Made by a program: the position numbers and the translations under genes | Notes under the pieces: generated by a model | Told to the model about the DNA's origin: nothing | Database searches by the model: none | The model's input: the letters and a program-made list of their open reading frames with translations, nothing else | Assembly (NCBI RefSeq): GCF_905404315.1 | Contig: NC_066283.1 | Span: 8,742,001 to 8,806,000, forward strand | DNA: 64,000 nt | Source of the DNA: Leptidea sinapis | Taxonomy: Eukaryota; Arthropoda; Insecta; Lepidoptera; Pieridae | Direction of reading: 5' to 3' | Shown: in pieces, positions 23,326-34,498 of the stretch | Numbering within the stretch: position 1 is the stretch's first letter | Layout of the letters: every line of letters begins with the position of its first letter

Positions 23326-24861
23326 TCAACTTTGATTAGTTTAAGTTATCACTTCTGTCGGGCGTCCCGAGACGCACGCAAGTATGTTGCAGTTTCTGTA
23401 GGAAATCTTAAATAAATAAATCAGTAGCAATCCCCTTATGTAGCAATTTCTTTCATAGCTCATCCTGTTTTCTAAATTTGATAGGAAGTAACAGGTTAAT
23501 AATCCTGCTACAATATTCCTGACGATGCCTCTTATCGTAAATAAGTGTAATGAAAAAAAAAAATTATTTGCACATTGTGTATTAATTTACATGGTTTCAT
23601 GTAATTGGTGTAACTCTAAGGATATGATGCTAGTCTGCAGGCCATAAGAGATACAACTGGCTGTGAAGTGGGGGGAAACCGCACACGTGGAAAGTGCTCA
23701 CACTCAAAGGTAGAGATTTTGCAAATATCTGATTACGACGATGATTTATCAGCTAAAGATATCAAGAAATAATAGAACAGTTCAAGAGAAATGAAAATCC
23801 TGCACCGGGACCAAGGATCGCCGACAGAAGAGCCCAAAGAACCTGTTTTCAGGTTACAGGATGCCCTTAAGTATAGAATTGTATAAATATATGTTTAGAT
23901 AAAACACTTTTTTTAAATTAAATTGCGTGTAATTGTTACTATTATATTTTTATTATAATTTCAGTTATCCGTCGTTTCGTGACATTTTCAGAGCACGATT
24001 TCATGGGCCTGAATACATAAACGCATTTTAATCCTTAAAAAAGTCTTTAAGTTAAATGCGCGTTACTAAAAAAATAATAAATAAATGTTAAAAATGTAAT
24101 TTAGTAATCTTAAGAAATAATCTACTTCAATTTAAATCTTATATTCCTTAAAAGATAAAAGCATTCGCTTTTCGTGTAAACAGCAAAAAAACTTACACGC
24201 TCAATGCTCTCAAGCTGAGCAGAATAATTTATTACTAAAAGGATTTAAAAACACATATCGTGAACATTGTGGAATCCTCCGTTAAGTACTGCTGAGAATT
24301 ACAACATGTGCGATATTTTTAAGATATCTCAGATGATCTTTATATTAAGAACATTTTATATATAAAAAGTACTTTCAACTACGTTTTGTACGTATTGTTT
24401 AAATTCTCTTTGCTACGTTTTTTCAAGATTCTTAGACAGTTATAAATTGATGAGAAAATGTTTTAAGTGGCCACCAAAGAAGATGTAAATACTACATTAT
24501 GAGGGCTACTGTGGAATTTTATGAATTGGCAAGATGACAATCATTTCCTATGTAAATTTAAAAGGAATAGTAATAAAAATACTCAAAACAAACATACATA
24601 CATACACTGGCACATCACAGAAAAACGCAATTTCACCTACTAAGCTCCTTAAAATTGCTAAATCTTTTAAAGTGGATTGTATTATCATCATAATAAACTC
24701 CCAAAGAATAATGATAAATTAGGTACAAAAAAATTAAAAGTACCTTAAAGATAAAATATTTATATCTAAGGGGTTTTATAATGTGAATGATTAAATAAAT
24801 GATAAATGTAGTGTACTGACATCTAGTCTACTTAACGTACGTGTCCAGGTGTAGTGCTACA
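23326..24861. other. AT-rich spacer with a small family L fragment
   Basis: Positions about 23500-23545 repeat ATGCCTCTTATCGT in a family L context. The region 23630-23870 is GC-richer but no protein or RNA was recognised in it. Confidence 0.4.
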
Positions 24862-25170
24862 TTTTTTTTTATGAAAATAAGGGACAAGACGAGCAAGGCG
24901 TTCAGCTAATGGTAATTGATACGCCCTGCCCATTACAATGCAGTGCCGCTCAGGATTCTTGAAAAACCCCAAAAATTCTGAGCGGCACTACAACTGCGCT
25001 CGTCACCTTGAGACAAGATGTTAAGTCTCATTGCCCAGTAATTTCACCAGCTACGGCGCCCTTCAGACCGAAACACAGTAATGCTGACACATTACTGCCT
25101 CACGGCAGTTATAGGCGCCGTTGTGGTACCCATAATCTAGCCGGCATCCTGTGCAAAGGAGCCTCCCACA
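24862..25170 (-). mobile_element. Family A SINE-like retroposon, copy A5
   Basis: Among the best-preserved copies. Hairpin 1 arms AGTGCCGCTCAGGATTC and AATTCTGAGCGGCACT are intact, as is the nested ACGGCGCC/GGCGCCGT pair around CAGTAATG/CATTACTG. The T-run lies at 24861-24870. Confidence 0.82.
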
Positions 25171-25564
25171 TAGTGAGCAAACGAGGAACATTACAATAAA
25201 TACAGTTGGAATTATAATGTCTGTAAATATATTATTATTGAATGTTATGTTATAATCAAATATTTATTTATTAATACTTATTATGTTGCACTAAATAACT
25301 TATGAAATTTTGCTAAAGAATAAAGTTCTTTTGATTTTGAATTTGAATAATGCGTCTTTATTTAATTTTATGAACGGTGTCCCTAGACTCTGCTTGTATA
25401 ACTTCGTTCGAGGCTTTAAAGTTATTGATTGAAATAGATTTTGTTCATAAATATATTTATATGTTATCTAATAAACGGACTGGCGCAGGGACCACAATTT
25501 TGAAATAATCTAGACAAAGTACCGTCTGTATATTTTTTGATATAATTAGCAATGTATAATTAGC
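25171..25564. other. AT-rich spacer
   Basis: No feature recognised. Confidence 0.45.
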
Positions 25565-26228
25565 AATAATTAAAAAATATTGTTATGGGGCAGTGCGGCC
25601 GATATTAATACTATCTTTGTGCTGCAGAAGAGGGCTATTCGCGCGATTTATAACCTAGGTCCTAAAGAATCATTAAGAGAAAAATTTAAAGAAATAAACA
25701 TTTTGACTGTTGCTTCTCAATACATTTTTGATAATGTTTTGTATGTTCATAAGCACATTGAGGAATTTTCTAGAAACTGTGACATTCATAATGTTAACAC
25801 GAGGAACAAACATAAACTTGTTATGCCTACTACTCGGTTGGGTCGAGTTAGTAAGTCTTTTGTTGGGCGATGTATATGCTTCTACAATATGATCCCAGAA
25901 AATGTACAAAACAAATGTGTTACGAAATTTAAAAGAATTGTTAAAAAACGTTTGTGTGGGAAAGGTTATTATAGCATAAACGATTTTCTTAATGACACCA
26001 CGGACTGGGATTAAAGCGAACACCCTCAGGCTCTTTAATTATTAATGTTTATTGTACGATATTAGATTGTAATCCATATTTTATATAAAAAAAAAGCCCG
26101 CTGAATTTCTTGCGCCCATTCTTCTCAGGTCTGAGGCAGTCTCTTTTGAATGGGTGGTAGATTTTGACGTTCAATAAGTGATTTTAAATCCTATTTTGAA
26201 TAAAAATATTTGAATTTGAATTTGAATG
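25565..26228 (+). pseudogene. LINE family C copy C2: intact ORF2 C-terminus plus 3' UTR
   Basis: Best copy of family C. The frame 25580-26014 (144 codons) has no stop: ADINTIFVLQKRAIRAIYNL, then INILTVASQYIFDN, NVNTRNKHKLVMPTTRLG, CICFYNMIPENVQ and NDFLNDTTDWD at the natural end. It lies downstream of where the RT palm would be; the palm and endonuclease are lost by 5' truncation at about 25575. The listed ATG is simply the first in frame, not a native start. The 3' UTR has GCCCGCTGAATTTCTTGCGC, a CTCAGGTCTGAG stem-loop enclosed by CCCATTC/GAATGGG, and ends in TTTGAA repeats. The open frame suggests recent insertion. Similar tails are seen in CR1/Jockey-type elements; exact clade unresolved. 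Confidence 0.85.
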
Positions 26229-27110
26229 TTGCTATATTATTTTTAATTGCAATATCAGTATGTTTGTGTGTATAGAGTCATACATACAGATCCATGGGTA
26301 AAGCAAACCACACTATCTTTAAAATGTACTCTGATCTTAGCGACACTTTGCTACGATCTACATTGGGTTGCGTGGCTTTTGAGGTAAGGCGCTTCCAGCC
26401 CTTGTTTGTTGCTTCAAACATCACTGTCACAGTTATTTTATCTGTAAGTGTGTATGCTTTTCAAAAGGAATTTATAGATCATTCGTGAAACCTGTGTATT
26501 ATATTATGTTTCTTACTGTAACTAAGTACATGTATATATATATATATAACTATGTACTATGTATACGTGGGACATACTGAAAGTTTCTGGACAGGCCTTA
26601 TTTTGCAATATACTTAATACATTTATTGAAAATGAGCTAACATTTTAATGTGTGTAATGCATATTTTATAATCGTTTTGAAAATTCGTGCTATGATTTTT
26701 TATAAGCAGTTTGTAATTTTTCCAGGGATATCCTCACTTGTTGTTAAAGTATACAAATAAAATATGAACCAAAGTTTATGAGTAAGTTGGATATTTAATA
26801 CGATAGGATAGCTTTGATAAATTGACTTGAAATGAGTATATACGTATAGTGTAGTAGTAGAGAAGAACATCTCCAACGGAGTAACCGATTTAGACTGGCA
26901 AGTCATAAACAGTCAGCCATGCATGTAATTGTATCCTTAGTATTTTAAATAAATTAGCTAACGCTAGCACACATTGACAAATCAAATTGGTCAAGCATTA
27001 TCGGGCTGTCAGCTCCTTTTAACAATAGTATATTAAAAGTTTATTGATTTTGTTGATTTTGCCCACTTTTGCCCCTCACACTCACAGCTAAGAGATTTTA
27101 CTATTTTTTT
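26229..27110. other. AT-rich spacer with a short TA run
   Basis: A (TA)n microsatellite lies at about 26530-26548. The 64-codon ORF at 26294-26488 has no family signature. Confidence 0.45.
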
Positions 27111-27111
27111 A

Positions 27112-27372
27112 TTTTTGTTGACCACCCCTAGCCCAGTGGTTAGTTGACCTTGCTTACTGAGCTAGAGGTCCCGGGTTCGGATCCCGGTTGGTGCAATCCT
27201 TTATATGGTGAATATGAATGTTTGATTTTAGTCATGGATCTTTATTTGTATTTATGTATATTTAAGTAAGTATATTAAATTTATCGTTGTCTTGTACCCA
27301 TAGTACGGGCTATGCCTAGTTTGTAGCAAGATAATTTGTGTAAGAGTGTGTCAATATTATTATTATTATTTA
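27112..27372 (+). mobile_element. tRNA-derived SINE S1
   Basis: A pol III A box TAGCCCAGTGG (27129) and B box GGTTCGGATCC (27174) sit in a tRNA-like head (about 27121-27195) ending GGTGCAA. The body has TATGTATATTTAAGTAAGT and TTGTACCCATAGTACGGGCT, then an (ATT)n tail at 27355-27372. I recognise this as a lepidopteran SINE type. It is not a functional tRNA because the arm pairing is poor and it has the SINE body. Confidence 0.85.
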
Positions 27373-27591
27373 GTTGAGAATGAATTAGAGGTCTACGGTT
27401 TTTCCTTTCCCAAATGAGCCGCCCGACGCACTAGATTCACAAGGTTCTTATCAATAACAAAACTTTTAAATACGACTTCACCCAGCAAACAATGTACGGT
27501 ATACAAAACAAATTCCCTATTGTTATTTTCATAAAAAGCATGTCGGTATGAAATAATACGCAAGAACCTCTCGATTACTACTCGTAGCGCA

Positions 27592-27680
27592 GTATGTGCT
27601 AGCGAGATTAAAAACTCACCTGCGTTTAGCGCTTGAGTGCTCATGAATACCACATGTATTCAACCCGCTACCGTGATCTG
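27592..27680 (-). repeat. Family N repeat, copy 1
   Basis: The reverse complement matches 39158-39240: GATCACGGTAGCGGGTT, GTATTCATGAGCA, CTAAACGCAG.TGAGTTTT and AATCTCGC. Noncoding and of unknown class. Confidence 0.65.
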
Positions 27681-28124
27681 TGTACTATTGTTTATATAAA
27701 TATTACTCTTTTATTATAAATAATAATATATTCCTAGATCTATATTGTGAGTTGTGAATGTAAGCATTATTTTTGTTAAAATTAGATGGCTTCTGTGTTC
27801 ATAAAATAGTGAGAACATAGACAAAATTATATTATGTAGAGCGCTGTATGTTAAAGACCTCAATAGTTACAAAATATTATTGGGTTGGTTAGTTTTACGA
27901 TATGCATGTCAATTTAATCACAGCTGTTTTAACAAGAAAGTATACATCCTTTCCTTCGTCGTAATGTAATTAAAATTGCTTTGAGCCTGTTAAAAATGCA
28001 TATCTACCTTAAGTTCTTTAATACCCAATCGCCCTATAATAACAATAAATACTTATAGTGTGTCTCAACAACGGTCAACTCCTATGTGCTTCCGCCAAAT
28101 AGCATCAATGCTGTCTAAGGTTAT

Positions 28125-28431
28125 GTCCGCACAGACAGGCGCCTTGCTTAATGCCTAGAGCCTAGCAAGTCACAAAGCGAATAGCTTAGTAAAACGAAAC
28201 GAATCCAAAACTATGGTTAAGGCTGTGAAATAGTTTATTTTAAAGATGAATTTTCTGTAAGATGCAGTTTCAAAGCTGTTTTTGAAAGTGAAAACGTACC
28301 AACGGTAAAATGACCAAGGCACGCAAACCACCTCTAGTGCGGCCACCGTGTACTATCCTAGCAATTAGCCAGAATGCAAGCCACTAGGCTTAAGAGTCTA
28401 GGCACTAAGCAAGCCGCCTGTCTGTGCGGAC
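28125..28431. mobile_element. TIR element M4 (MITE-like, 307 bp)
   Basis: The left end GTCCGCACAGACAGGCG..CTTGCTTA is answered by TAAGCAAG..CGCCTGTCTGTGCGGAC at the right. Inner arms continue with CTAGAGCCTAGCAAG against a CTAGGC/CTAAG-rich right arm. There is no ORF. The flanks show no unambiguous target-site duplication, so the superfamily is not assigned. Confidence 0.75.
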
Positions 28432-29257
28432 GTTTCCTAAATGTTTAATCTCTAACAGTAAGTAAGGGCTGTCACAAATGTTGAAGCACAGTTACTAACA
28501 GCACAAGTTGTTCTCATTGTTAAAATAAAACAGTACTGTTCGGATAAAAAAAAACTATCAAATAAATAATGAAGTTATGCATGAGACAATAACACTTGAA
28601 ACTAATGCCGCGTAGGTGACTTGCCAAAGTACGAGTACCGGTACGCAATCGAGCGAACCGGTAAGACTGCAGACAACAAGGGCAAGGAAGGGGCGCCGAT
28701 CTTTTTCATACCACATCCCATAGTTCTTTTATAACTCATAGGATAATACCTCATAGTAATACATTTTGCACTCAAAATAGTTCGCTGTCATCCACCAGAA
28801 CAAAAACATTCTTGTATATTTTTTGGTACAATAGCATTCCATATAATTTGACAGCTATCTTTTTATTTACCATGTAAAAGTTGTTTTTGAATACTATCCC
28901 GGCACACTGCATAAAAATTATCATTGTTTCATGTCATAAATGATTCGTTAAAGTCCACCTGCCATAGCTAGTACACGGTCATTCGCTTGCAGTTTTCTTT
29001 TATCCTGAAACGGATTGTAGAATGACACAGTTGAGAAATAAAAATAAAAAATTCAAATGGATGTTTACTGGGAATGGTTACAAAACTATACCGCAATTGT
29101 TAGTTTATATGTTCTTTATTATTTCCTCCTTCAATGTTCAACTAAACTGTAACATCCATGAACTCGATGAATTACTTATGTTATATTATATGTTATGAAT
29201 TTTCTAATAAGAAAATTAATTTAACTTAGATATAATGGTATCAATGCAAGAAATACA
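28432..29257. other. AT-rich spacer
   Basis: Includes a small palindrome-rich patch at 28635-28665 (GTACCGGTAC, then ACCGGT again). No gene recognised. Confidence 0.4.
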
Positions 29258-29345
29258 AAGGCCGGCAACACTCCTGTGATTCCTCTGGTGTTGCAAGAGA
29301 ATGTGGGCGGCGGTGATCACTTAACACCAGGTGACCCGTACGATA
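29258..29345 (+). mobile_element. LINE family E terminal fragment, copy E5
   Basis: Only the last 90 or so bp survive: AAAGGCCGGCAACACTCCTG, then GTTGCAAGAGAATGTGGGCG and GATCACTTAACACCAGGTGA, followed by an A-rich tail that is internally modified. Extremely 5'-truncated. Confidence 0.75.
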
Positions 29346-31229
29346 ATAAAAAAAAACAAAAAAAAATAATTCTTTTGCCAACAAATATTAGCCAATAATT
29401 TGTTTTTATCGCTCAACCTATCCATCGCTACCATCAGAACTAGATATTATCCGTCTTATCTCTCGGTTTAGAATATTTTATTATTTAAAGTTTGTCTATC
29501 AAATTCAATCCACGTCGATTGAGTACAAGCAAACAGTTTTGAATCGTAAAATTCAATAAGAACTATCTCGTAACATACGTTTACATACAGCTATTCTCGT
29601 CTTTTGTGTTTGGAACACGATGTAAGGTAAAGGGACAGGAAACGGAAGCAGTTTATCTGTACACCGGAACACAGGAGGCACGCTGTGGCCGCTCGAGCTC
29701 TCTGCTGGATTCCTCCAGACTTCACTTGGTTTGATAACATAATATTTAAATGTTATTTTGTGACAACTTCCAAGATTGATGAAAACATTAACGGTAAGCA
29801 TTTTAAGAAAAGTGAGGTAAACTTTCAATTAAAATGCTTAATTATAGTCCTGAAATATTGGCTCAATTTTTGTTAGTGATTTTTACCCCAGATAAAAGTA
29901 ATTATCAAATATTATCAAGATCATACAAAACTGAGTCACGCTGTTTTGCTTTTTTAATATTTTTTTTCGTAAGTTCTTTAGAGTACTTCATAAAGTGTTT
30001 AAAATCATCATCATATCGGCCGCAAACAGCGGTCTGGTATGAATGAAATATGAAAACAGTTTTGTACAGAATATTTCCTTCCCATTCAGCTTACAAATTT
30101 TCGTTACGTTTGATTTATTTCTGGAGGATCATGTCGTCGAATGAATCGAAATGAATCTCTGATTTTTGAGTTTCTAACTAACTAACTCAAATGTCTCAGT
30201 CTGAGCTACAGGTTGTCTTGCCCGCGTGGGCACGACGGTATATAGAATTTTTAAATCTGAAAAAGGCCTCAGGTTATGTTTCCTCTTTATGACAAAAAGG
30301 CTCACAAATTACCTGCGATATTTTATGAATTTATTTACTTAGATATACCCTGATATTAAAACCTACGCAAAGCTGGCTGCCACCAATTATTTAATAATAT
30401 ATTTATTATTATTTGAAACCACATAAATAATTTCAATATTTTATAAATGATATTTCTGACGCAAATTTATATACTAATGCCACTAAAATTATTGTTGTTT
30501 CGTCTTTTATTTTGTTGTTTTTGTTCTAGTCCTTTATTTATTTAAAACATCACAAAATCCACAGAACTTAAATTAGGTTATAATAATACTATTTTGTAGG
30601 ACTTACATCTAATAACGGATTTACAATATTTATAATAAGACATGATAATATTTAATATTATAAATTCTTCTATATATTATGTGATGTACAGATAACGACC
30701 TGTTTCACTTTTATCATACAAATGTATAGATACCAAATAGGTTAGCTAAGGTTAAGGGCTCCATCATTTAGGTCTTCAATTTAAAAAGACGGGCGGAAAG
30801 TTTCTTATCAGTTCTTTTCACAATGTCAAAACCCCACGAACTGATGTAGCTTCATGACAAGTGTTGTTGACATCTATATTTCCATTTCAAACTTAAATTT
30901 CATACCAGATAGTTTGAGTACTACATAAGTACATATTACCATATATATTACAAATACAGCATATTAAATATAATCAAGTTTGTTTTGTAATTCAATCCAA
31001 AAAGTTCTTTGCCGTATTTTTATTATCAAACTTTATAACCTCAGGAACCAGATTAGTTGAACCAGGGAGTCGGTAGAGCAATAATTTAAACCTCTCAGGA
31101 GCTTGCTTCGTCCACGGCCTTAATTAACTTTTCAACTGGCTATTTTCAAACTGAATACCCTCATTTTATTATATTTTATTTAGTTTTTTGAATATATTAT
31201 TATATTGTAGTCAAGAACGTCGAGCACAA
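29346..31229. other. Long AT-rich spacer
   Basis: No repeat or gene recognised. A GC-richer patch at 29620-29720 was examined on both strands without finding a family. Confidence 0.45.
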
Positions 31230-31259
31230 CAAGCGAGTACGAAGATGATTGGGTATTCA

Positions 31260-31400
31260 TCTTAGCAAGGGTGTAATTGGCGTGAGGTGCGAGTGTGGGT
31301 GAGAGCGGGCGCCGGGCAAGCGCCGTGCAATCACTCAGGGAAGAACTATCGAGTCAGGTGGTTGTGTCGCACGCGCTTGCAGGCAATATCACGTTCTTAA
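31260..31400 (+). promoter_or_regulatory. Candidate CpG-rich promoter-like patch
   Basis: The segment is clearly GC- and CpG-richer than its AT-rich surroundings (GCGGGCGCCGGGCAAGCGCC). It does not match any repeat elsewhere in the window and lies about 110 bp upstream of a short ORF in good start context. It could be a 5' UTR or promoter of a host gene whose later exons lie outside or far downstream. No TATA box or initiator is convincing. Confidence 0.2.
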
Positions 31401-31513
31401 TTACGTAATCTATTATAGCTGTGTGTGTCAAGTGAAAGGTTTCTTGCTGATTATTATACCGTGTGTTTGTAAGAATGTGTTTTATTTGCTGTCGTGTTAA
31501 AACGCCCACAACA

Positions 31514-31594
31514 ATGGACAATTACGAGACTCTTGACCATGTGATCGGCCTTGCGCTTTCATATAAAAATCTGCCCATACAAGTGAACCTTTAA
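31514..31594 (+). CDS. Candidate short ORF or first exon
   Basis: A 26-codon frame begins MDNYETLDHVIG and ends at TAA. The start context CCCACAACAATGG fits the insect preference for A at -3 and CAA before ATG. The N-terminal string resembles the start of some protein kinase domains (YE.L..IG), but the glycine loop does not follow, so a kinase assignment would need a splice after about residue 8 (CAT then GTGATC, a weak donor). It may equally be a chance ORF. No downstream exon was identified. Confidence 0.2.
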   Translation: MDNYETLDHVIGLALSYKNLPIQVNL

Positions 31595-31685
31595 ACAATA
31601 AATTAACAATAGTTTAATTAATAAATCATATATTATGTATTTTCATTGTTAGCCAAGGGAACGCGTAATTCTCGTATATATAAAA

Positions 31686-31884
31686 CGTCCAGATAGATTG
31701 TAACAGAGTGTTACAATGTCGCAAAAATAGCGTTGAATTGTTTGCCTCTATTTTGAAGCAAACGCACGCACACTAAAAAACTTTACTGGGATATCAAGAG
31801 TGTAAGGCGTAGCTCATGTACTAAAGTAATAAGCTTGGCCTGTTGTTATGCGTTGTCAAGCAGCTAGAGGCTTTATCAAGACGT
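31686..31884 (+). mobile_element. MITE family M3, copy b
   Basis: Starts CGTCCAGATAGATTGTAACA, with inner blocks ACGCACGCACACTAAA and GAGTGTAAGGCGTAG, and ends AGAGGCTTTATCAAGACG, the inverted terminus. About 199 bp, noncoding and diverged from copy d. Confidence 0.65.
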
Positions 31885-32254
31885 ATAAATGTGACAAAAG
31901 TCAGTGTCGATTCCGCGGCCGGTTTACTAAATAACTTGATTAAAAACTTATAATAACCACACAATTCATGAGTGGACTTACCATCGTAAAGATGATAATG
32001 TAATCTTTTTAAATAGTTTTGTATAAAAACATTATTTAACCTTCCATGGCTACCATTTTGCTCATTGTCATCTTAATTTTCATTTAAACCTGCATGGTAA
32101 CAATTTTTGGCATTGTCATATTAATTTTTAGCAAAAGAAAAAGTAAGTTTGGCGACGCAAGTGGATGGATAACGATAAATTAATGAACTATATATGGGGA
32201 CAATGGTTAAAATACGATCCATTGATAGATATTCTGTAGAACAGTGGAGACTCA

Positions 32255-32392
32255 CCCCCTTATTCAAAATAGTCTGCTAACTTAAAGCATTGCTAATTCT
32301 CACTCTGTCTTTTTCTATTGACCTAAGTCAGAATGAGAAAAAACACTCCTAAGCGGCTGTTTAAAGTTAGCGGACCATTATGAATAAGGGGG
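32255..32392. mobile_element. TIR element M5 (138 bp)
   Basis: Both ends match: CCCCCTTATTCAAAATAGTC at the left, and GGACCATTATGAATAAGGGGG at the right, which in reverse complement gives the same terminus. GCTAACTT / AAGTTAGC continues the pairing inward. Flanking TCA and TTA could be a decayed 3-bp duplication as in PIF/Harbinger elements, but this is weak. Confidence 0.75.
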
Positions 32393-32744
32393 TTAGTAAT
32401 GAGTTCGTTCGTTCGAGGGGTTTCTAAAAATATCTGATACTAGTAAAAGCATATTGTTTTTAAAATTCTCGTAACAGTCTTCTGAACTAATTACATTTAA
32501 AATGATTTATAATATATAAATAATTTATAACATTATTAAAACATAAAATTGTCTGGGATTTTCGGTGACTGAGTGGACGGTCGACGTGTTGAAAGGATCA
32601 TACACTTGTATGTGCTACCTATTGATAGATTTGAAGTCGGTGTCAAGCCAAATGTTTGTTGGTTTTTTTAATTTTTCTAATCACAATATGTAACTAAAAA
32701 ATCATAAATTGTCTTTGGAATATTTAGTAACTAACATAATTATT

Positions 32745-32903
32745 TGTTTTGAAAAATTTGTTAATTCTAGGGTGACATTAATCACTTCTGGGATTATTTA
32801 TACAAATTAAATTTGTAACCAAAATTTTTTGACGATACGGGACTCGAACCCGCTTCTCTTGGGTTACGTCCCAGCGCCTTACCAACTAACCCTTACGGTT
32901 GGC
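32745..32903 (-). mobile_element. tRNA-derived SINE S2
   Basis: The minus-strand head at about 32831-32903 has A-box-like GTTAGTTGGTAAGG and a perfect B box GGTTCGAGTCC. The body reads GGTTACAAATTTAATTTGTA, then ATAATCCCAGAAGTG. S3 at 46795-46893 shares the head-body junction (GTTACAAAT). Not a working tRNA: the acceptor arms are degenerate and a SINE body follows. Confidence 0.7.
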
Positions 32904-33880
32904 AAAGCGAGAGGGAGACATACTTTAAGCCACCGATTGATATAAGCGATGGCTAGTCCAAAATAAAAATTGGTAGGGATCATTGCAATGCTCTGCATTG
33001 TGCGCGCTACAAGATAGAGATATTTTGCATAATATTTTTGAGATGATTATATTAATCTCACTTATGACATCTCTTTATAAAATAGTATTATATTGTATTT
33101 AACATCATATCCCTCGGAATTAAATAAAAAAAAATGTAATTTTAAAGTGAAACTTTTATTACATCGTCTCAAACTTTTTCGTCTGTGTGTTGCATGTCGC
33201 ATGACGGTCAGCCGGCGCCTATAGTTCGCAGCAGCTGACCGTGTATTGTATAGACTATTACTCATTTGTGCCAATACTCCACGCTATGTTGTTTGTTTTT
33301 GTCAGTGTTTAATGTAAATGTTGTTACTTTTATTTTTTCCCATTATCATTTCAATTTTCCAAGTATAAAATAAAGATTAATAAAGCGATTTTTATACCCT
33401 TAGTGGAATATTATTCCAAAAACTTTTAGTTAAATGTGTATAATGTAAAAAAAAAGTTTCACTTTTACCGTGGTGTCATAAAACACACACAATCCTTTTT
33501 TTTAATTGCAGTTATCATTTTTATAATTCCAATTATTATTTTTCGAGTATTTTTTCACATAATATACTAACAGCAGCAAAATATGTGTGACGTAATAAAA
33601 ATGTCCAACATTGCACCTGAGTCAGAGATCACTAGACGTGGAGTAACTTGTTATGTATCACGTTGACAGCTCAAGTAAATTACTGTCACTTGAATAAGTA
33701 ATGTGGTCGGGTCGAACGGTCCACGTGCGCCGCGTCATGTTGGAACTTCAATCAAAAATTTATTGAAACAAATAAGGTTTTTGTTCGCTATTTGTAGATA
33801 GATTTTTAACTTTTTATCAATAAAAATCTTTAAATAATTTTATCAATTTTATAATAAACTCAAAACCAAATTTATCGTTA
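32904..33880. other. Spacer with a pair of inverted AAAGTGAAACTTTT boxes
   Basis: AAAGTGAAACTTTT at about 33145-33158 is inverted as AAAAAGTTTCACTTTT at about 33453-33468. This may mark another degraded TIR element of about 320 bp. The 33190-33240 GC-rich block inside is unidentified. Confidence 0.35.
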
Positions 33881-34234
33881 TCTTTATATATATAATTCTT
33901 GTGTGCGTGTGTATGTCACTGAACTCCTCCTAGACGGCTGGACCGATTTTATTGAAACATTCTGTGTGTCTTCAGGTGGATTCGAGTATGGTTTAGATTC
34001 ACAATTGAACTACCTCCTGAACGGCTGGACCGATTTTGATGAGATTTTCGTGTGTTCCAGTGAATTTGAGATTGATGTGTGTCTTCGGGTGGATTCAAGA
34101 ATGGTTTAGATTCCCAATTACGTCCATATAATATAATTCTCCTGCTCATGTGTTAGTGAACTCCTCCTAACGGCTGGACAGATTTTTCAAATTTAAGACG
34201 TGTGTACAGGACAACGTCTGTTGGGTCCACTAGT
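33881..34234 (+). mobile_element. Helitron-like element, copy K4
   Basis: Starts TCTTTATATATATAATTCTT and ends GACAACGTCTGTTGGGTCCA then CTAGT. The interior repeats a block of about 100 bp: ACGGCTGGACCGATTTTATT at 33932, then again at 34021 (ACGGCTGGACCGATTTTGAT), each followed by a GTGGATTC..GAATGGTTTAGATTC-type stretch. A third ACGGCTGGACAGATTTT lies at 34170. No helicase coding. The short ORFs across the repeat are byproducts. Confidence 0.7.
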
Positions 34235-34327
34235 CATATTATAAAAATAAAATAACAGATAAGTGGATTCGAAGAATTTAAAATGAAAGAAATAATGAGT
34301 ATTACTGAAATTAATTATTATCATATT

Positions 34328-34498
34328 ACTAGTTGACACGGCAAACGTATCGCCATATGAATTGATTAAAAAAAGCAATAAAAACATTTTTGTATAAAAA
34401 ATGGATTTCGATCCATGCTCAGACCTACCGAATAAACACAAAAAAATCATAATACTCGATCAAGTCGTTTCGATGGATTTAGACACGAGAATTTTATA
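34328..34498 (-). mobile_element. Helitron-like element, copy K3
   Basis: On the minus strand it runs from TATATAAAATTCTCGTGTCT near 34498 through AACGACTTGATCGAG to GTGTCAACTAGT at 34328. It abuts copy K2 with no spacer beyond a few bases. Confidence 0.6.

Noticed and set aside
25673..26023. 116-codon minus-strand ORF
   Set aside because: Antisense shadow of the LINE C2 reading frame.
27121..27195. tRNA gene
   Set aside because: A and B boxes are present but the arms pair poorly and a SINE body with (ATT)n tail follows.
32831..32903. tRNA gene on the minus strand
   Set aside because: The B box is perfect, but acceptor pairing is lacking and the downstream body is shared with another SINE copy.
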